Positions 31,125 through 39,276 of a stretch of DNA of 64,000 bases are shown one piece after another. The stretch's first letter is position 1; each line of letters begins with the position of its first letter. The notes beneath the pieces were generated by a model, which was not told where the DNA came from, did no database searches, and worked only from the letters and a program-made list of their open reading frames with translations. A program made the position numbers and the translations under genes. Origin of the DNA: Bradyrhizobium sp. 1(2017) (GTDB lineage Bacteria > Pseudomonadota > Alphaproteobacteria > Rhizobiales > Xanthobacteraceae); NCBI RefSeq assembly GCF_011602485.2, contig NZ_CP050022.2, positions 1,322,001 to 1,386,000 on the forward strand. The letters are read 5' to 3'.

Positions 31125-31751
31125 ATGACCACCTTGCAACCCAACTTCCGGTCGCCGGACGCCTTGATGATGGAGGCACAAAACGCCTGGCGTCGGTTGT
31201 TCGAGTATTCTCCGGTTCCAGTGCTGTTGCTCACGCCGGACCTCAAAATCGTCAACGCGAATGAGAGCTACCTTCACGAGGTAATGCGATCGCGGGAGGC
31301 GCTGGCCGGATTGCAAATGTTCGAGGCATTTCCCGACAACCCGTATGCGGCGCTTGCAGATGGCGTCAACAAGCTGGGTGCTTCATTCGAAAAGGCGCTT
31401 CATGAAGGGCGTGGGCAGACCATGGCACTGCAACGATATGATATCCAGCCGGAGGGGCGTCCGTGGCAGGTGCGCTATTGGCATCCAAAGAATTGGCCCG
31501 TGTTCGATGATAACGGTTCGATCATTGCGCTGGTTCACCATGTGACTGACGCCACTGCGGCCGTGCTGTCGAGCAGAGACGGGTCGCATGCGCCCGTTCT
31601 TCTGAAGCCACATCCTCTGAATGATCCTTTGCAACGCGCTGACATGGCTATTTTGCAGGCGCGTATGCTCGTGAGGGAAACGCAGGAGGCGCTCGCACGA
31701 TCCCGAGCATCGGTTGAAGAGCTGGTTGCTCCCACGAGGCGGAAATATTGA
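31125..31751 (+). CDS. PAS-domain protein without an output domain
   Basis: A 208-residue soluble protein. Residues about 18-150 form one PAS domain (WRRLFEYSPVPVLLLTPDLK, IVNANESYLHEVM, then WHPKNWPVFDDNGSIIALVHHVTDAT). Residues 165-200 are a coiled-coil helix (ADMAILQARMLVRETQEALA) of the kind that normally leads into a histidine kinase, but the protein stops there. It could be a natural sensor adaptor or a truncated kinase. The region is less GC-rich than its surroundings. Confidence 0.8.
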   Translation: MTTLQPNFRSPDALMMEAQNAWRRLFEYSPVPVLLLTPDLKIVNANESYLHEVMRSREALAGLQMFEAFPDNPYAALADGVNKLGASFEKALHEGRGQTMALQRYDIQPEGRPWQVRYWHPKNWPVFDDNGSIIALVHHVTDATAAVLSSRDGSHAPVLLKPHPLNDPLQRADMAILQARMLVRETQEALARSRASVEELVAPTRRKY

Positions 31752-32210
31752 TTGTTCCTGGCGGCAAGAGGCCAGCCCAAGGGAGCCGCTGCCTGACACG
31801 TTCCTCCGAACTACGCCTTTGCCCGACGACAGCCGCATCGTGGGCTTCTTCGGTCAGCCCCACAACTTCCGGTCGCCGACTAGCTTGCGAGGCTAACAAT
31901 CGTCCGAGACGGACTTCCGCTTCTGGCCCCAGAAGCCGACATGGCAACCGTGATCACCCGCGTCCACTTTTGATAATAGAGCGGATGCCTCACTGAAAAG
32001 CCTGGAAGCGATGAAGCTGTTCGACTGTCACCGTGGCCTTTCGTTCGATCCATTCGATGCGCGGTCCGAATGCTATGGCTTCTCACGTCGAAGACGATAA
32101 AGTGCGTCTATTGCTGGTTCTGCCGCTCCTCCCCCGGGTATCCGCCGCCTCCGCTGGCAGTGGAGATCGGCAAGGTGCCGTTCGACCGGACAGTGATTTG
32201 GAGATGCTCC
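31752..32210. other. Gene-poor region with signs of decay
   Basis: About 460 bp with no credible gene. At 31864-31878 it repeats 15 bases (AACTTCCGGTCGCCG) found at the start of the PAS gene (31142-31156), in the same orientation, which hints at an old partial duplication. Composition is lower in GC than the window average. Confidence 0.4.
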
Positions 32211-32993
32211 ATGAAACTCGCGCATGATGGCGTGCAGCTGTCCTTTGACATCGCGGGGGCGGGGCCACTTCAATTCCTGTTCGTCCATGGCCTGGGCGGG
32301 GATCGCACGCATTTTGCGCCGCAGATGGAGTATTTCGCCCGTCAAGGTCGGGCGTTGAATGCCGAGCTGCGGGGGCATGGTGAGAGCGACAAGCCGCAAC
32401 AGGCGTATTCGATCGAAGGCTTCGCTGACGATCTCGTCTGGCTGTGCAACCAACAGCAGATCACAAAGCCTGTCATCGTGGGTCAAAGCATGGGTGGCAA
32501 CATGGCGCTCGAAATCGCCGCCCGCTATCCGGACTTTCCCGCGGGCCTGGTGCTGCTCGATTCAGGGGTGCTCTTCCCGGCCTCGGCAGGGGCGGTGTTC
32601 GCCGAGTATCTGGAGGGCTTGAAGGGCGCGAATTTTGCGGACGAGGCACGGAAAATCGTGGCGGACTCCTGTCTGCCGACCGACAGATGCCGCGCCCATG
32701 TTGAACGGACCTTTCTGGCGACGCCCCAGCACGTGCTGGTGTCCACGTTTACAAGTCTGTTCCCCTGGGATGTGAATCGGGCGCGCGAGTGCGCCCAGGC
32801 GTGCCGGGCCCCGGTGCTCTACATCGAAGCGGCCCATCGGCTCGCGGATCTGGATCGCCTTGCGTTGCTGTGCCCGCAACTGGTCACGGCCAAGGCCGTC
32901 GGCTCCGGACATTTCCTGTCGCTGGAAGTGCCGGAGCAGATCAACCCGATGATCGACCGGTTTATCGCGCTCTACGTGCGAAGCCACGGGTAA
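32211..32993 (+). CDS. Alpha/beta hydrolase
   Basis: A 260-residue hydrolase: FLFVHGLGGDRTHFAPQ (oxyanion H-G), ALNAELRGHGES, nucleophile elbow IVGQSMGGNMAL, acid region LYIEAAHRLADLDRL and late His in VGSGHFLSLEVPEQ. All triad positions are present. ATG 32211 has GGAG 8 bases upstream; the frame opens earlier at 32070 but that part reads as junk. It belongs to the general esterase/haloperoxidase-like group and no substrate is evident. It is convergent with the enolase-superfamily gene. Confidence 0.87.
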   Translation: MKLAHDGVQLSFDIAGAGPLQFLFVHGLGGDRTHFAPQMEYFARQGRALNAELRGHGESDKPQQAYSIEGFADDLVWLCNQQQITKPVIVGQSMGGNMALEIAARYPDFPAGLVLLDSGVLFPASAGAVFAEYLEGLKGANFADEARKIVADSCLPTDRCRAHVERTFLATPQHVLVSTFTSLFPWDVNRARECAQACRAPVLYIEAAHRLADLDRLALLCPQLVTAKAVGSGHFLSLEVPEQINPMIDRFIALYVRSHG

Positions 32994-33070
32994 GCTTCAT
33001 CGCTGCCGGGGCCGTGCGGCGATCGATCACCTCACTCACCCCCGTTGCGCCGACCTCGGCGGCGCCGTGA

Positions 33071-34162
33071 TCACGCTACCGAATATTTTTTCACCGCCGC
33101 CTCGTCCCACGCGATCCCGTTGCCGGGCTCCTCGCTCGGCAGCGCAAAGCCGTCCTTGATCTTCAGTCGCGTCGAAAGCACCGCGTCGGCCCAGTCGACA
33201 TATTCCAGCCAATGCGCGGTCGGGGTCACGCAGAGCAGATGCGCGCTCACCTCCGAGAACAGGTGCGTCGACATCTCGATGCCGGCGGCGTGGGCCAGCG
33301 AGGCGGCGCGGAGCCAGCCGGTGACGCCGCCGATGCGCTGCACGTCAGGCATCACGTAGTCGCAGGCCTCCGCTGTCAGCGCTGATTGCATCGAGAACGC
33401 GCTGTCAAAGTTCTCGCCGATCTGGACCGGCGTGTGCAGCGCGTCGGCGATGCGGGCGCAGCCGGCATAGTCGTCGTGGCGGATCGGCTCCTCGATCCAG
33501 GTGAGGCCCTCGTCGTCGAGCATCTCGCCGCGGCGGATGGCCTCGGTGACCGTCAGCGCCTGATTGTAGTCGCACATCAGCGTGACCTGATCGCCGACCG
33601 CCTTGCGCACCGCGCGCACCACGGCGAGGTCCTCCCGCGCATCGGGCCGGCCGACGCGAATTTTGGCCGCCCCGAAACCCTCGGCCAGCAGCTTGTGGGC
33701 CTCCTCCACCGCGGCGCCCGCCGGCATGATGCCGAGCCCCTTCGAATTGTAGGCGCGCACCGGCTTCGGCGCGCCGCCGAGCAGACACGCCAACGGCAGG
33801 CCCTTGCTGCGCGCCAGCGCATCCCATGCCGCCATGTCGATGCCGGATTGCGCCAGCCGTTGCAGGCCGGCAAGGCCCAGCAGCGTGAAGCGCTGGGCCA
33901 GCTTGCGCTCGATCTCGAATGGCAGCAGCTCGTCGCCGGCGAGGAGATCTGACATTTCCGTGACCATCGCCGTCAGCGGCTTCAAGGCGGACGGCGTGAT
34001 CGAGAACAGATAGGCGTGCCCGCGCACGCCCTGGTCGGTCTCGCAGTCGATCAGCACCAGCGGCGCCTTGGCGACCGAGCCGGTCGAGGTCTGGAGCGGC
34101 AGGTTCATCGGCACGATCACGGGCCGCGCCTGGAAGCGCTTGATGCGGATGGTCTCGGTCAT
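33071..34162 (-). CDS. Enolase-superfamily enzyme, mandelate racemase subgroup
   Basis: A 363-residue acid-sugar or aromatic-acid racemase/dehydratase. Active-site positions are those of mandelate racemase plus three: Lys167, metal ligands Asp198, Glu224 and Glu250, the Asp273-His300 dyad and Glu320, with Asn200. The second base (Lys166 in mandelate racemase) is Arg169 here (AAKIRVG). The enzyme therefore keeps one Lys and the His but lacks the Lys-x-Lys pair, so simple mandelate racemase activity is unlikely. A barrel with capping domain of normal length is present. GGGAGAG precedes the ATG. Confidence 0.92.
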   Translation of the reverse strand: MTETIRIKRFQARPVIVPMNLPLQTSTGSVAKAPLVLIDCETDQGVRGHAYLFSITPSALKPLTAMVTEMSDLLAGDELLPFEIERKLAQRFTLLGLAGLQRLAQSGIDMAAWDALARSKGLPLACLLGGAPKPVRAYNSKGLGIMPAGAAVEEAHKLLAEGFGAAKIRVGRPDAREDLAVVRAVRKAVGDQVTLMCDYNQALTVTEAIRRGEMLDDEGLTWIEEPIRHDDYAGCARIADALHTPVQIGENFDSAFSMQSALTAEACDYVMPDVQRIGGVTGWLRAASLAHAAGIEMSTHLFSEVSAHLLCVTPTAHWLEYVDWADAVLSTRLKIKDGFALPSEEPGNGIAWDEAAVKKYSVA

Positions 34163-34354
34163 GGGTCTCTCCCGGCGGGCGGTTGCAGGTCGGCGCCGAT
34201 CTTAAGCATCCGTGATCAAACGAAAAGCGGTCTCGTCCGACCACCATAAAATGGGGTTGCGCGGGCTCGCGATTATTGGCTCTGTGCCGCCGGCATTCTT
34301 TGCCGCGGATTCCAGGGGGATTTGCGACAAAATCGCACACAACGGAGCCACAGC

Positions 34355-35917
34355 GTGAAACAAGAGATCTCCGAAGAACAGCGCAAGAGCGGCGTCCTCA
34401 CGGGCGCCGTGATCGCCTTTCTCCTGCTTGCTTTGCCGCTCGCGGTGTGGCTGGACCTGACCGAGCTGAGCAAGACGGCGCTGCGCCGGCAGGCCGCCGA
34501 CCTCAACTCGGTGATATCGAGCGTGCGCGGCTATTACGCCTCCAATGTGGTCGGGCGCGTGCTCGCCAACCCCAACGGCACCACGAAGGTCGTGCACAAT
34601 TACGAGTCCATCCCCGGTGCGATCCCGATCCCGGCGACGCTGTCGCTGGAGCTCGGCCGGGTGATCGGGGCGCAGCAGGAGAACATCACCTACCGCTTCG
34701 TCTCCGATTTCCCGTTCCAGAATCGCGCGCCCCACCAGCTCGACAAGTTCGAGAAGGACGCGCTCGATGCGCTTCGCCGGGATCCCGAGCAGAAGATCGT
34801 GGAGACCGAGACCTCGCTGTTCAACGACAAGGTGCGCCTGGTTGCGCCGGTCATGATGGGACCGGCTTGCGTGAGCTGCCACAACAGCCATCCCGAGAGT
34901 CCGAAGAAGGACTGGAAGGTCGGCGACGTCCGCGGCATCCAGGAAGTCATCATCGCGCAGCCGATTGCCGCCAACATCTTCTCGTTCAAGTACCTGCTCG
35001 CCTATTTCGTGATCGCCGCGGGCAGCGGCCTCGCCTTCCTGTCGCTGCAGCGTCGCCAGGCCGGCCGCATCAAGACCATGAACAAGGAACTCGAATCCGC
35101 CAACGACTTCCTGGCATCGCTGTCGATGAAGATCTCGCGCTACATCCCGCCCCAGGTCTACAAATCCATTTTCAGCGGCCAGAAAGACGTCACGATCCAC
35201 ACCGAGCGCAAGAAGCTCACCATCTTCTTCTCCGACATCCAGAACTTCACCGCGACCGCCGAGCGGCTCCAGCCGGAGCAGCTGACGCAGCTCCTCAACG
35301 AATATTTCACCGAGATGTCTGCGATCGCCCACGAATATGGCGGCACCATCGACAAGTTCATCGGCGATGCCATGCTGATCTTCTTCGGCGATCCCGAGAC
35401 CCGGGGCGATCGGGCCGATGCGCAGGCCTGCCTCCAGATGGCCTGGCGGATGCAGCAGCGCCTCGCCGAACTCAACGCGAAATGGCGCGCCTCCGGCATC
35501 GAGCAGCCGTTCCGCTCGCGCATGGGCATCAATTCCGGTTATTGCAATGTCGGCAATTTCGGCAGCGCCGACCGCATGGACTACACCATCATCGGTGCGG
35601 AGGCGAACCTCGCCGCGCGCCTGCAATCGATCGCCGAGCCCGGCGGCATCGTGCTGAGCTACGAGACTTTTGCGCTCGTCAGCGACATCGTCCGCGCCCA
35701 TGCGCTGCCGGCGATCACGATGAAGGGCATCAGCCGCGAGGTCATTCCCTATTCGGTCGATGCGCTGGTCGACGGGGCGGCGGAGCGAAGCGGCATCATC
35801 ACCGAGCGCGCGCCGGGGCTCGAGCTCTATCTCGACCCTGCCGTGGTGAAGTCAGGCGATGCCGCGCGCGTGCGCTCGCTGCTGGAAAACGCGCTGGCCT
35901 CGCTGAAGCCGGCGTGA
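34355..35917 (+). CDS. Membrane adenylate/guanylate cyclase with haem-binding DUF3365 (Tll0287-like) sensor
   Basis: A 520-residue inner-membrane protein. TM1 (about 16-34) and TM2 (about 213-231) enclose a periplasmic sensor of about 180 residues containing GPACVSCHNSHP (CxxCH at 172-176), the c-type haem motif of Tll0287-like DUF3365 domains. A short linker leads to a class III cyclase domain with metal residues Asp294 (FFSDIQNFT) and Asp338 (KFIGDAMLIFFGD). It probably converts haem redox state or gas binding into a cyclic nucleotide signal. The start is GTG at 34355, with GGAG 7 bases upstream; the frame opens at TTG 34322. Confidence 0.88.
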   Translation: MKQEISEEQRKSGVLTGAVIAFLLLALPLAVWLDLTELSKTALRRQAADLNSVISSVRGYYASNVVGRVLANPNGTTKVVHNYESIPGAIPIPATLSLELGRVIGAQQENITYRFVSDFPFQNRAPHQLDKFEKDALDALRRDPEQKIVETETSLFNDKVRLVAPVMMGPACVSCHNSHPESPKKDWKVGDVRGIQEVIIAQPIAANIFSFKYLLAYFVIAAGSGLAFLSLQRRQAGRIKTMNKELESANDFLASLSMKISRYIPPQVYKSIFSGQKDVTIHTERKKLTIFFSDIQNFTATAERLQPEQLTQLLNEYFTEMSAIAHEYGGTIDKFIGDAMLIFFGDPETRGDRADAQACLQMAWRMQQRLAELNAKWRASGIEQPFRSRMGINSGYCNVGNFGSADRMDYTIIGAEANLAARLQSIAEPGGIVLSYETFALVSDIVRAHALPAITMKGISREVIPYSVDALVDGAAERSGIITERAPGLELYLDPAVVKSGDAARVRSLLENALASLKPA

Positions 35918-35924
35918 GGGCCTT

Positions 35925-35950
35925 CTTACCCTCCTCCAGGGGAGGGTAAG
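35925..35950. terminator. Bidirectional hairpin terminator
   Basis: CTTACCCTCC and GGAGGGTAAG form a perfect 10-bp stem with a six-base loop between the convergent cyclase (ends 35917) and binding-protein gene (ends 35958). It lacks a long T-run, so termination strength is uncertain. Confidence 0.65.
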
Positions 35951-35957
35951 AATCAGC

Positions 35958-37181
35958 TCACCGCGCCGCCCCTTCGGTGAACGCCGTCTCGATCACCTCC
36001 CCGAAAGGCTGCCAGGACCGGCCGTCAAACTGCACCAGCCGCATCTGCCTGATCGGCAGATAGCTGTGGGGCGAGGTATTCATCCTGATGTCGGGCAGCG
36101 CAACGGAGGGATGATGATTTTTCAGCGAGGCTGCCTGGCGCATGATGTTCTCGCGCGAGACATCGTCGCCGCATTGCTTCAACACTTGCGTCAGCGCCTC
36201 GGCCGCAGCGTAGCCGTAGACGGCCGCGCTGCTGTTGGTGCTTTCGACCTGATGATACTTGTCCATGAAGGCGAACCAGTCCTTCATGGCGGGATCGTCC
36301 TTCCATGCCGGATCGCTCGGATCCTTCAGGAACGCGGCCGAGATCACGCCGGCGGAGTTCTCCAGGCCCGCCGGCGCCATCGCATTGGCGATCGAGGCCG
36401 AGGCGTCGTTCACGATGAAGACCGGATGCCAGTTCATCGACGCCGCCAGCTTGATCACCTTGGCTGCCGTCGAGGGCACGCCGAGAAAGACGAAGATGTC
36501 GGCGCCTGAGCGCTTGAGGATCGAGACGTGCCCGTCGAGATGCTGATCGGCGATGTCGAAGGCGATGTCGACGAGGACAAGGCGGTTGAGGTCGCCAAGT
36601 CCTTCCTGGATGCCCTTGTAGAGCATGCGGCCGAACTGGTCGTTCTGCCAGAGCACCACGATCTTCTTCCGGGGATAATAGGCCTGGATGTAGTTGGCGT
36701 AGATGCGCCCCTCCGACCGGAACGAGGGTTGCCAGCCCATGGTCCAGGGAAACGCGCCTGGCTGGCTCAGCTCCTCGTCGCCGGAGGCAACGAACAGCTG
36801 CGGGATCTTCTTCTCGTTCAGATACCAGCGCGTGGCGAGATTGCCGGGCGTGCCGAACGAGCCGAACATCAAATCCACGTTGTCGGTTTCGACCAGATTG
36901 CGCGTCAGCTCCAGCGCCGTCGCCGGATCGGAATTGTCGTCGCGCGTGATGAAGCGGATCTTGCGGCCGTTGATGCCGCCGCGCGCGTTGATCATGTCGA
37001 AATAGGCGGCCTCGGCCTGGCCGATGGCGCCGAACTCCGAGAGCGGCCCCGAATACGGCATGACATTGCCGATGCGGATTTCCTTGTCGCTCGCGGGTTG
37101 CTCCGCGCGTTGCAGCGACATCGCTCCGAGCGAGGTCAATGCGGCGATCAAAACGAACAGCACTCTGCCGGTGACGCGCAT
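35958..37181 (-). CDS. ABC transporter substrate-binding protein, branched-chain amino-acid type, solo
   Basis: A 407-residue periplasmic binding protein. The N-terminus MRVTGRVLFVLIAALTSLGA is the signal sequence. The mature part has IRIGNVMPYSGPLSEFGAIG, DMINARGGINGRKIRFITRD, LMFGSFGTPGNLATRWYLNE and VVLWQNDQFGRMLYKGI. ATG 37181 is used; the frame extends 56 codons upstream without protein character. No transporter genes adjoin. It is a second solo protein of this type in the window, only distantly similar to that at 28757. Ligand unknown. Confidence 0.92.
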   Translation of the reverse strand: MRVTGRVLFVLIAALTSLGAMSLQRAEQPASDKEIRIGNVMPYSGPLSEFGAIGQAEAAYFDMINARGGINGRKIRFITRDDNSDPATALELTRNLVETDNVDLMFGSFGTPGNLATRWYLNEKKIPQLFVASGDEELSQPGAFPWTMGWQPSFRSEGRIYANYIQAYYPRKKIVVLWQNDQFGRMLYKGIQEGLGDLNRLVLVDIAFDIADQHLDGHVSILKRSGADIFVFLGVPSTAAKVIKLAASMNWHPVFIVNDASASIANAMAPAGLENSAGVISAAFLKDPSDPAWKDDPAMKDWFAFMDKYHQVESTNSSAAVYGYAAAEALTQVLKQCGDDVSRENIMRQAASLKNHHPSVALPDIRMNTSPHSYLPIRQMRLVQFDGRSWQPFGEVIETAFTEGAAR

Positions 37182-37335
37182 GCTCGACACCTTGTCGTTG
37201 GCCCCCAACGAGGTCGGCTCAATTCGCACCCAAGCGAGTTGATCTAGATCACGCGTTTGGCAATCCTGTGGCTTGGCGGCCAGCCTTGACGCTGCGCCAG
37301 CCCGCAGGAAATGGCAGGCGTGCTGACACGCCCTC

Positions 37336-38265
37336 CTACGGCAGTCCACGCGCCTCGAGCTGACGCACCAGCAGCAGCGTCGGCTCGGCGAGGCTGTCGC
37401 CGGAGCCGTCGAGGCCGAAGGCGTTCGCGATGCCGTTCCGGCTGCGCAGCAGCGCGCTGCGCGGACAATGGCCGGCGCCGCAGAGCGTCTTCTTCAGGGT
37501 CTCGCCTTGCGCGATGATGCCCGCGGAATCGTCCGCGGCCCAGGCCAGCACGATCGGGACGTCGACGTTGAGGATGCCGGGAAAGACCGAGCGCGCGTTG
37601 TACTGGCTGGCGTCGGTGCCGAGATAGGCCTTCTCGCTGTCGCTGGCGTCCTTACCTGCGCGGTAGATGCCGGACACCAGCACCACGGCGGCGACATCGG
37701 CGCGGTCGGTCTGAAACTCGGGATGCGCCAGCAGGGTGGCGACGTGGAAGGCGCCGGCGCCGTAGCCGACCGCGACGATCTCGCGGGCGTCGCCGTTGAA
37801 CAGGTCGATATTACCATGGATCCAGGACAGCGCCGCCGCCACGTCGGTGGCCCCCGTCGGCCAGGTCGCCGCGGGCGCCAGGCGATAGTTGACGCGCACG
37901 CCGATCATGTCGTTGCGCGCGGCAAAGCACATCGCCTGGTCCTGGATCTGCCGGGCCAGCTCCGGCGCCGCGTGGTCGCCGGTAAAGCTGTCGCCGGTCA
38001 CGAACAGCAGCACCGGCCGCGGCGTATCCGCCTTGACTGCGCTGGTCGCGACGTCGAGCACATTGGCCTCGCTCTCGCCATAGCGCAGGCCGCGCGAGAA
38101 GCTGACCTGCTCGCACAGCCTCGCGGTACCGCCGGCGGTCGTATCGTTGTCGGTGAGGCCGGCTTGCACGAGGTCGGACGGCGGCAGGAGCCGGGCCGGC
38201 AAAGGACCGTGCGCGGAGGCCGCCGTCATGGTCAAAAGAAGGAAAAATGCCAGATAATTCTTCAT
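37336..38265 (-). CDS. Secreted alpha/beta hydrolase-fold protein lacking the catalytic serine
   Basis: A 309-residue exported protein. Signal peptide MKNYLAFFLLLTMTAASA. The body follows the HSL/BD-FAE esterase plan (RYGESEANVLDV, RVNYRLAPAATWPTGATDVAAAL), but the nucleophile elbow reads VGYGAGAF, with Gly169 where the family has Ser. The usual oxyanion H-G-G reads T-G-D, and the late N-H-x-S motif reads N-G-I-A at 277-280, so the His also seems lost. The codons were checked on the reverse strand. This is probably a non-catalytic member, perhaps a binding protein. Confidence 0.82.
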   Translation of the reverse strand: MKNYLAFFLLLTMTAASAHGPLPARLLPPSDLVQAGLTDNDTTAGGTARLCEQVSFSRGLRYGESEANVLDVATSAVKADTPRPVLLFVTGDSFTGDHAAPELARQIQDQAMCFAARNDMIGVRVNYRLAPAATWPTGATDVAAALSWIHGNIDLFNGDAREIVAVGYGAGAFHVATLLAHPEFQTDRADVAAVVLVSGIYRAGKDASDSEKAYLGTDASQYNARSVFPGILNVDVPIVLAWAADDSAGIIAQGETLKKTLCGAGHCPRSALLRSRNGIANAFGLDGSGDSLAEPTLLLVRQLEARGLP

Positions 38266-38320
38266 GGTGGTGCCGGCCTTGCGGGCCTCATATTGGCCCG
38301 CTGGTCTGGCCTGTCTTTTC

Positions 38321-38357
38321 AATTCGCCTCATTAGATAGCTGGCCTTGAGGCGAATT
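38321..38357. repeat. Perfect inverted repeat upstream of the serine-less hydrolase
   Basis: AATTCGCCTCA (38321-38331) and TGAGGCGAATT (38347-38357), 11 bp each, with a 15-base spacer. It lies 56 bp upstream of the hydrolase start and could be an operator; it also lies downstream of the DUF3606 gene and could act as its terminator, but no T-run follows. Confidence 0.6.
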
Positions 38358-38442
38358 CACGGCACCTGCTTGGCAGCCGTTCAATGCCCGGCGGGAGCGT
38401 GCCGCCCGATGGCCGCCGTTCCTTGCTCTGGCGCCGCTGGTC

Positions 38443-38862
38443 TCAGGCCGCCTTTTTCCGCTTGGCCGTCTTCTTCACTGTCCTCTTGGTCTTCTTCGCG
38501 GTCCTCTTGGCCTTCTTCGCCGCCTTCTGGGCGGCGAGATAGGCTTCGACCTTCCTGGAGGAATGGCCGGCGGTCGCAACCACGAGCCTCAGCTTGGCCG
38601 GGGTAATCCTGAACCGCTTCGACCAATAGCGGACCTCGTAGGGCTCGCTCAGCGCGATCCGGCTCTTGTCGGAGGCGCGGTGCTTCTGCAGCTTGATGTA
38701 GTCCTCGACCTTCCTGGCGGAGCGGCCGACCTTCTTCACGGCGTATTTCAGCTTGGCCGGGGTCACCTTGAACTTCTTCGACCAATAAGCGACCTCGTAC
38801 GTCTCGGTGAGCGCAATCAGCGCGCGATCGGCTCCGCCTCGCTTTGCCTTGTTGTCGGCCAT
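38443..38862 (-). CDS. DUF3606 tandem-domain protein with lysine-rich tail
   Basis: A 139-residue protein with two similar DUF3606-like units: RIALSEPYEVRYWSKRFRIT and the first copy LIALTETYEVAYWSKKFKVT, each followed by PAKLK/R and a G-x-S-x-R-K-V-E-x-Y motif. The last 35 residues are Lys/Arg/Ala-rich (KKAKRTAKKTKRTVKK), like histone H1-type tails. The unit resembles small helix-turn-helix folds, so DNA binding is plausible but unproven. AGGAGGG precedes ATG 38862; the upstream frame to 38931 is not needed. Confidence 0.85.
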   Translation of the reverse strand: MADNKAKRGGADRALIALTETYEVAYWSKKFKVTPAKLKYAVKKVGRSARKVEDYIKLQKHRASDKSRIALSEPYEVRYWSKRFRITPAKLRLVVATAGHSSRKVEAYLAAQKAAKKAKRTAKKTKRTVKKTAKRKKAA

Positions 38863-39135
38863 GCTTCCCTCCTGCCGTGGACGGCGTGCGGCCAATCTAG
38901 CATGCAACCGGATTCGGAGCGCAAGCGGCAAGCCGCGCGGCGACTGCGCGTGGCGGCGATTTTGCGCCGACCCATCAGGCGCTTGCGGGCCGCGACCGAG
39001 CCGCGCGCCGAAAGCGGCTTTCTACTGTGCATGGGGTTGTTTTCGCGATTCTTTATCCCTCGCATTTCCGTGATGGAACCTTCTGGCCGCTGACGCGACT
39101 TATTCATGATACGGGGAAAAACGTGCGAGGCCGTC

Positions 39136-39276
39136 ATGGCAGAGAAGCATACCGCCGATCCCGCCGAGATCATGCGGGCGACCGGTCACCCTGAACTGGA
39201 ATATGCCGCCGGTTGGACCATCGCGGGTCTGGTCACCATCGGCGCCATCGTGGCCGTCTGGGTGTTCGCCATCTAG
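39136..39276 (+). CDS. 46-residue single-span membrane protein
   Basis: A small protein MAEKHTADPAEIMRATGHPE... with one hydrophobic helix at about 27-46 (WTIAGLVTIGAIVAVWVFAI) and a polar N-terminus. GAGG precedes the ATG. The stop TAG at 39274-39276 overlaps the stop of the convergent histidine kinase at 39273-39275, so both share the palindrome CTAG. No known family; composition and ribosome site make it a credible gene. Confidence 0.6.
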   Translation: MAEKHTADPAEIMRATGHPELEYAAGWTIAGLVTIGAIVAVWVFAI

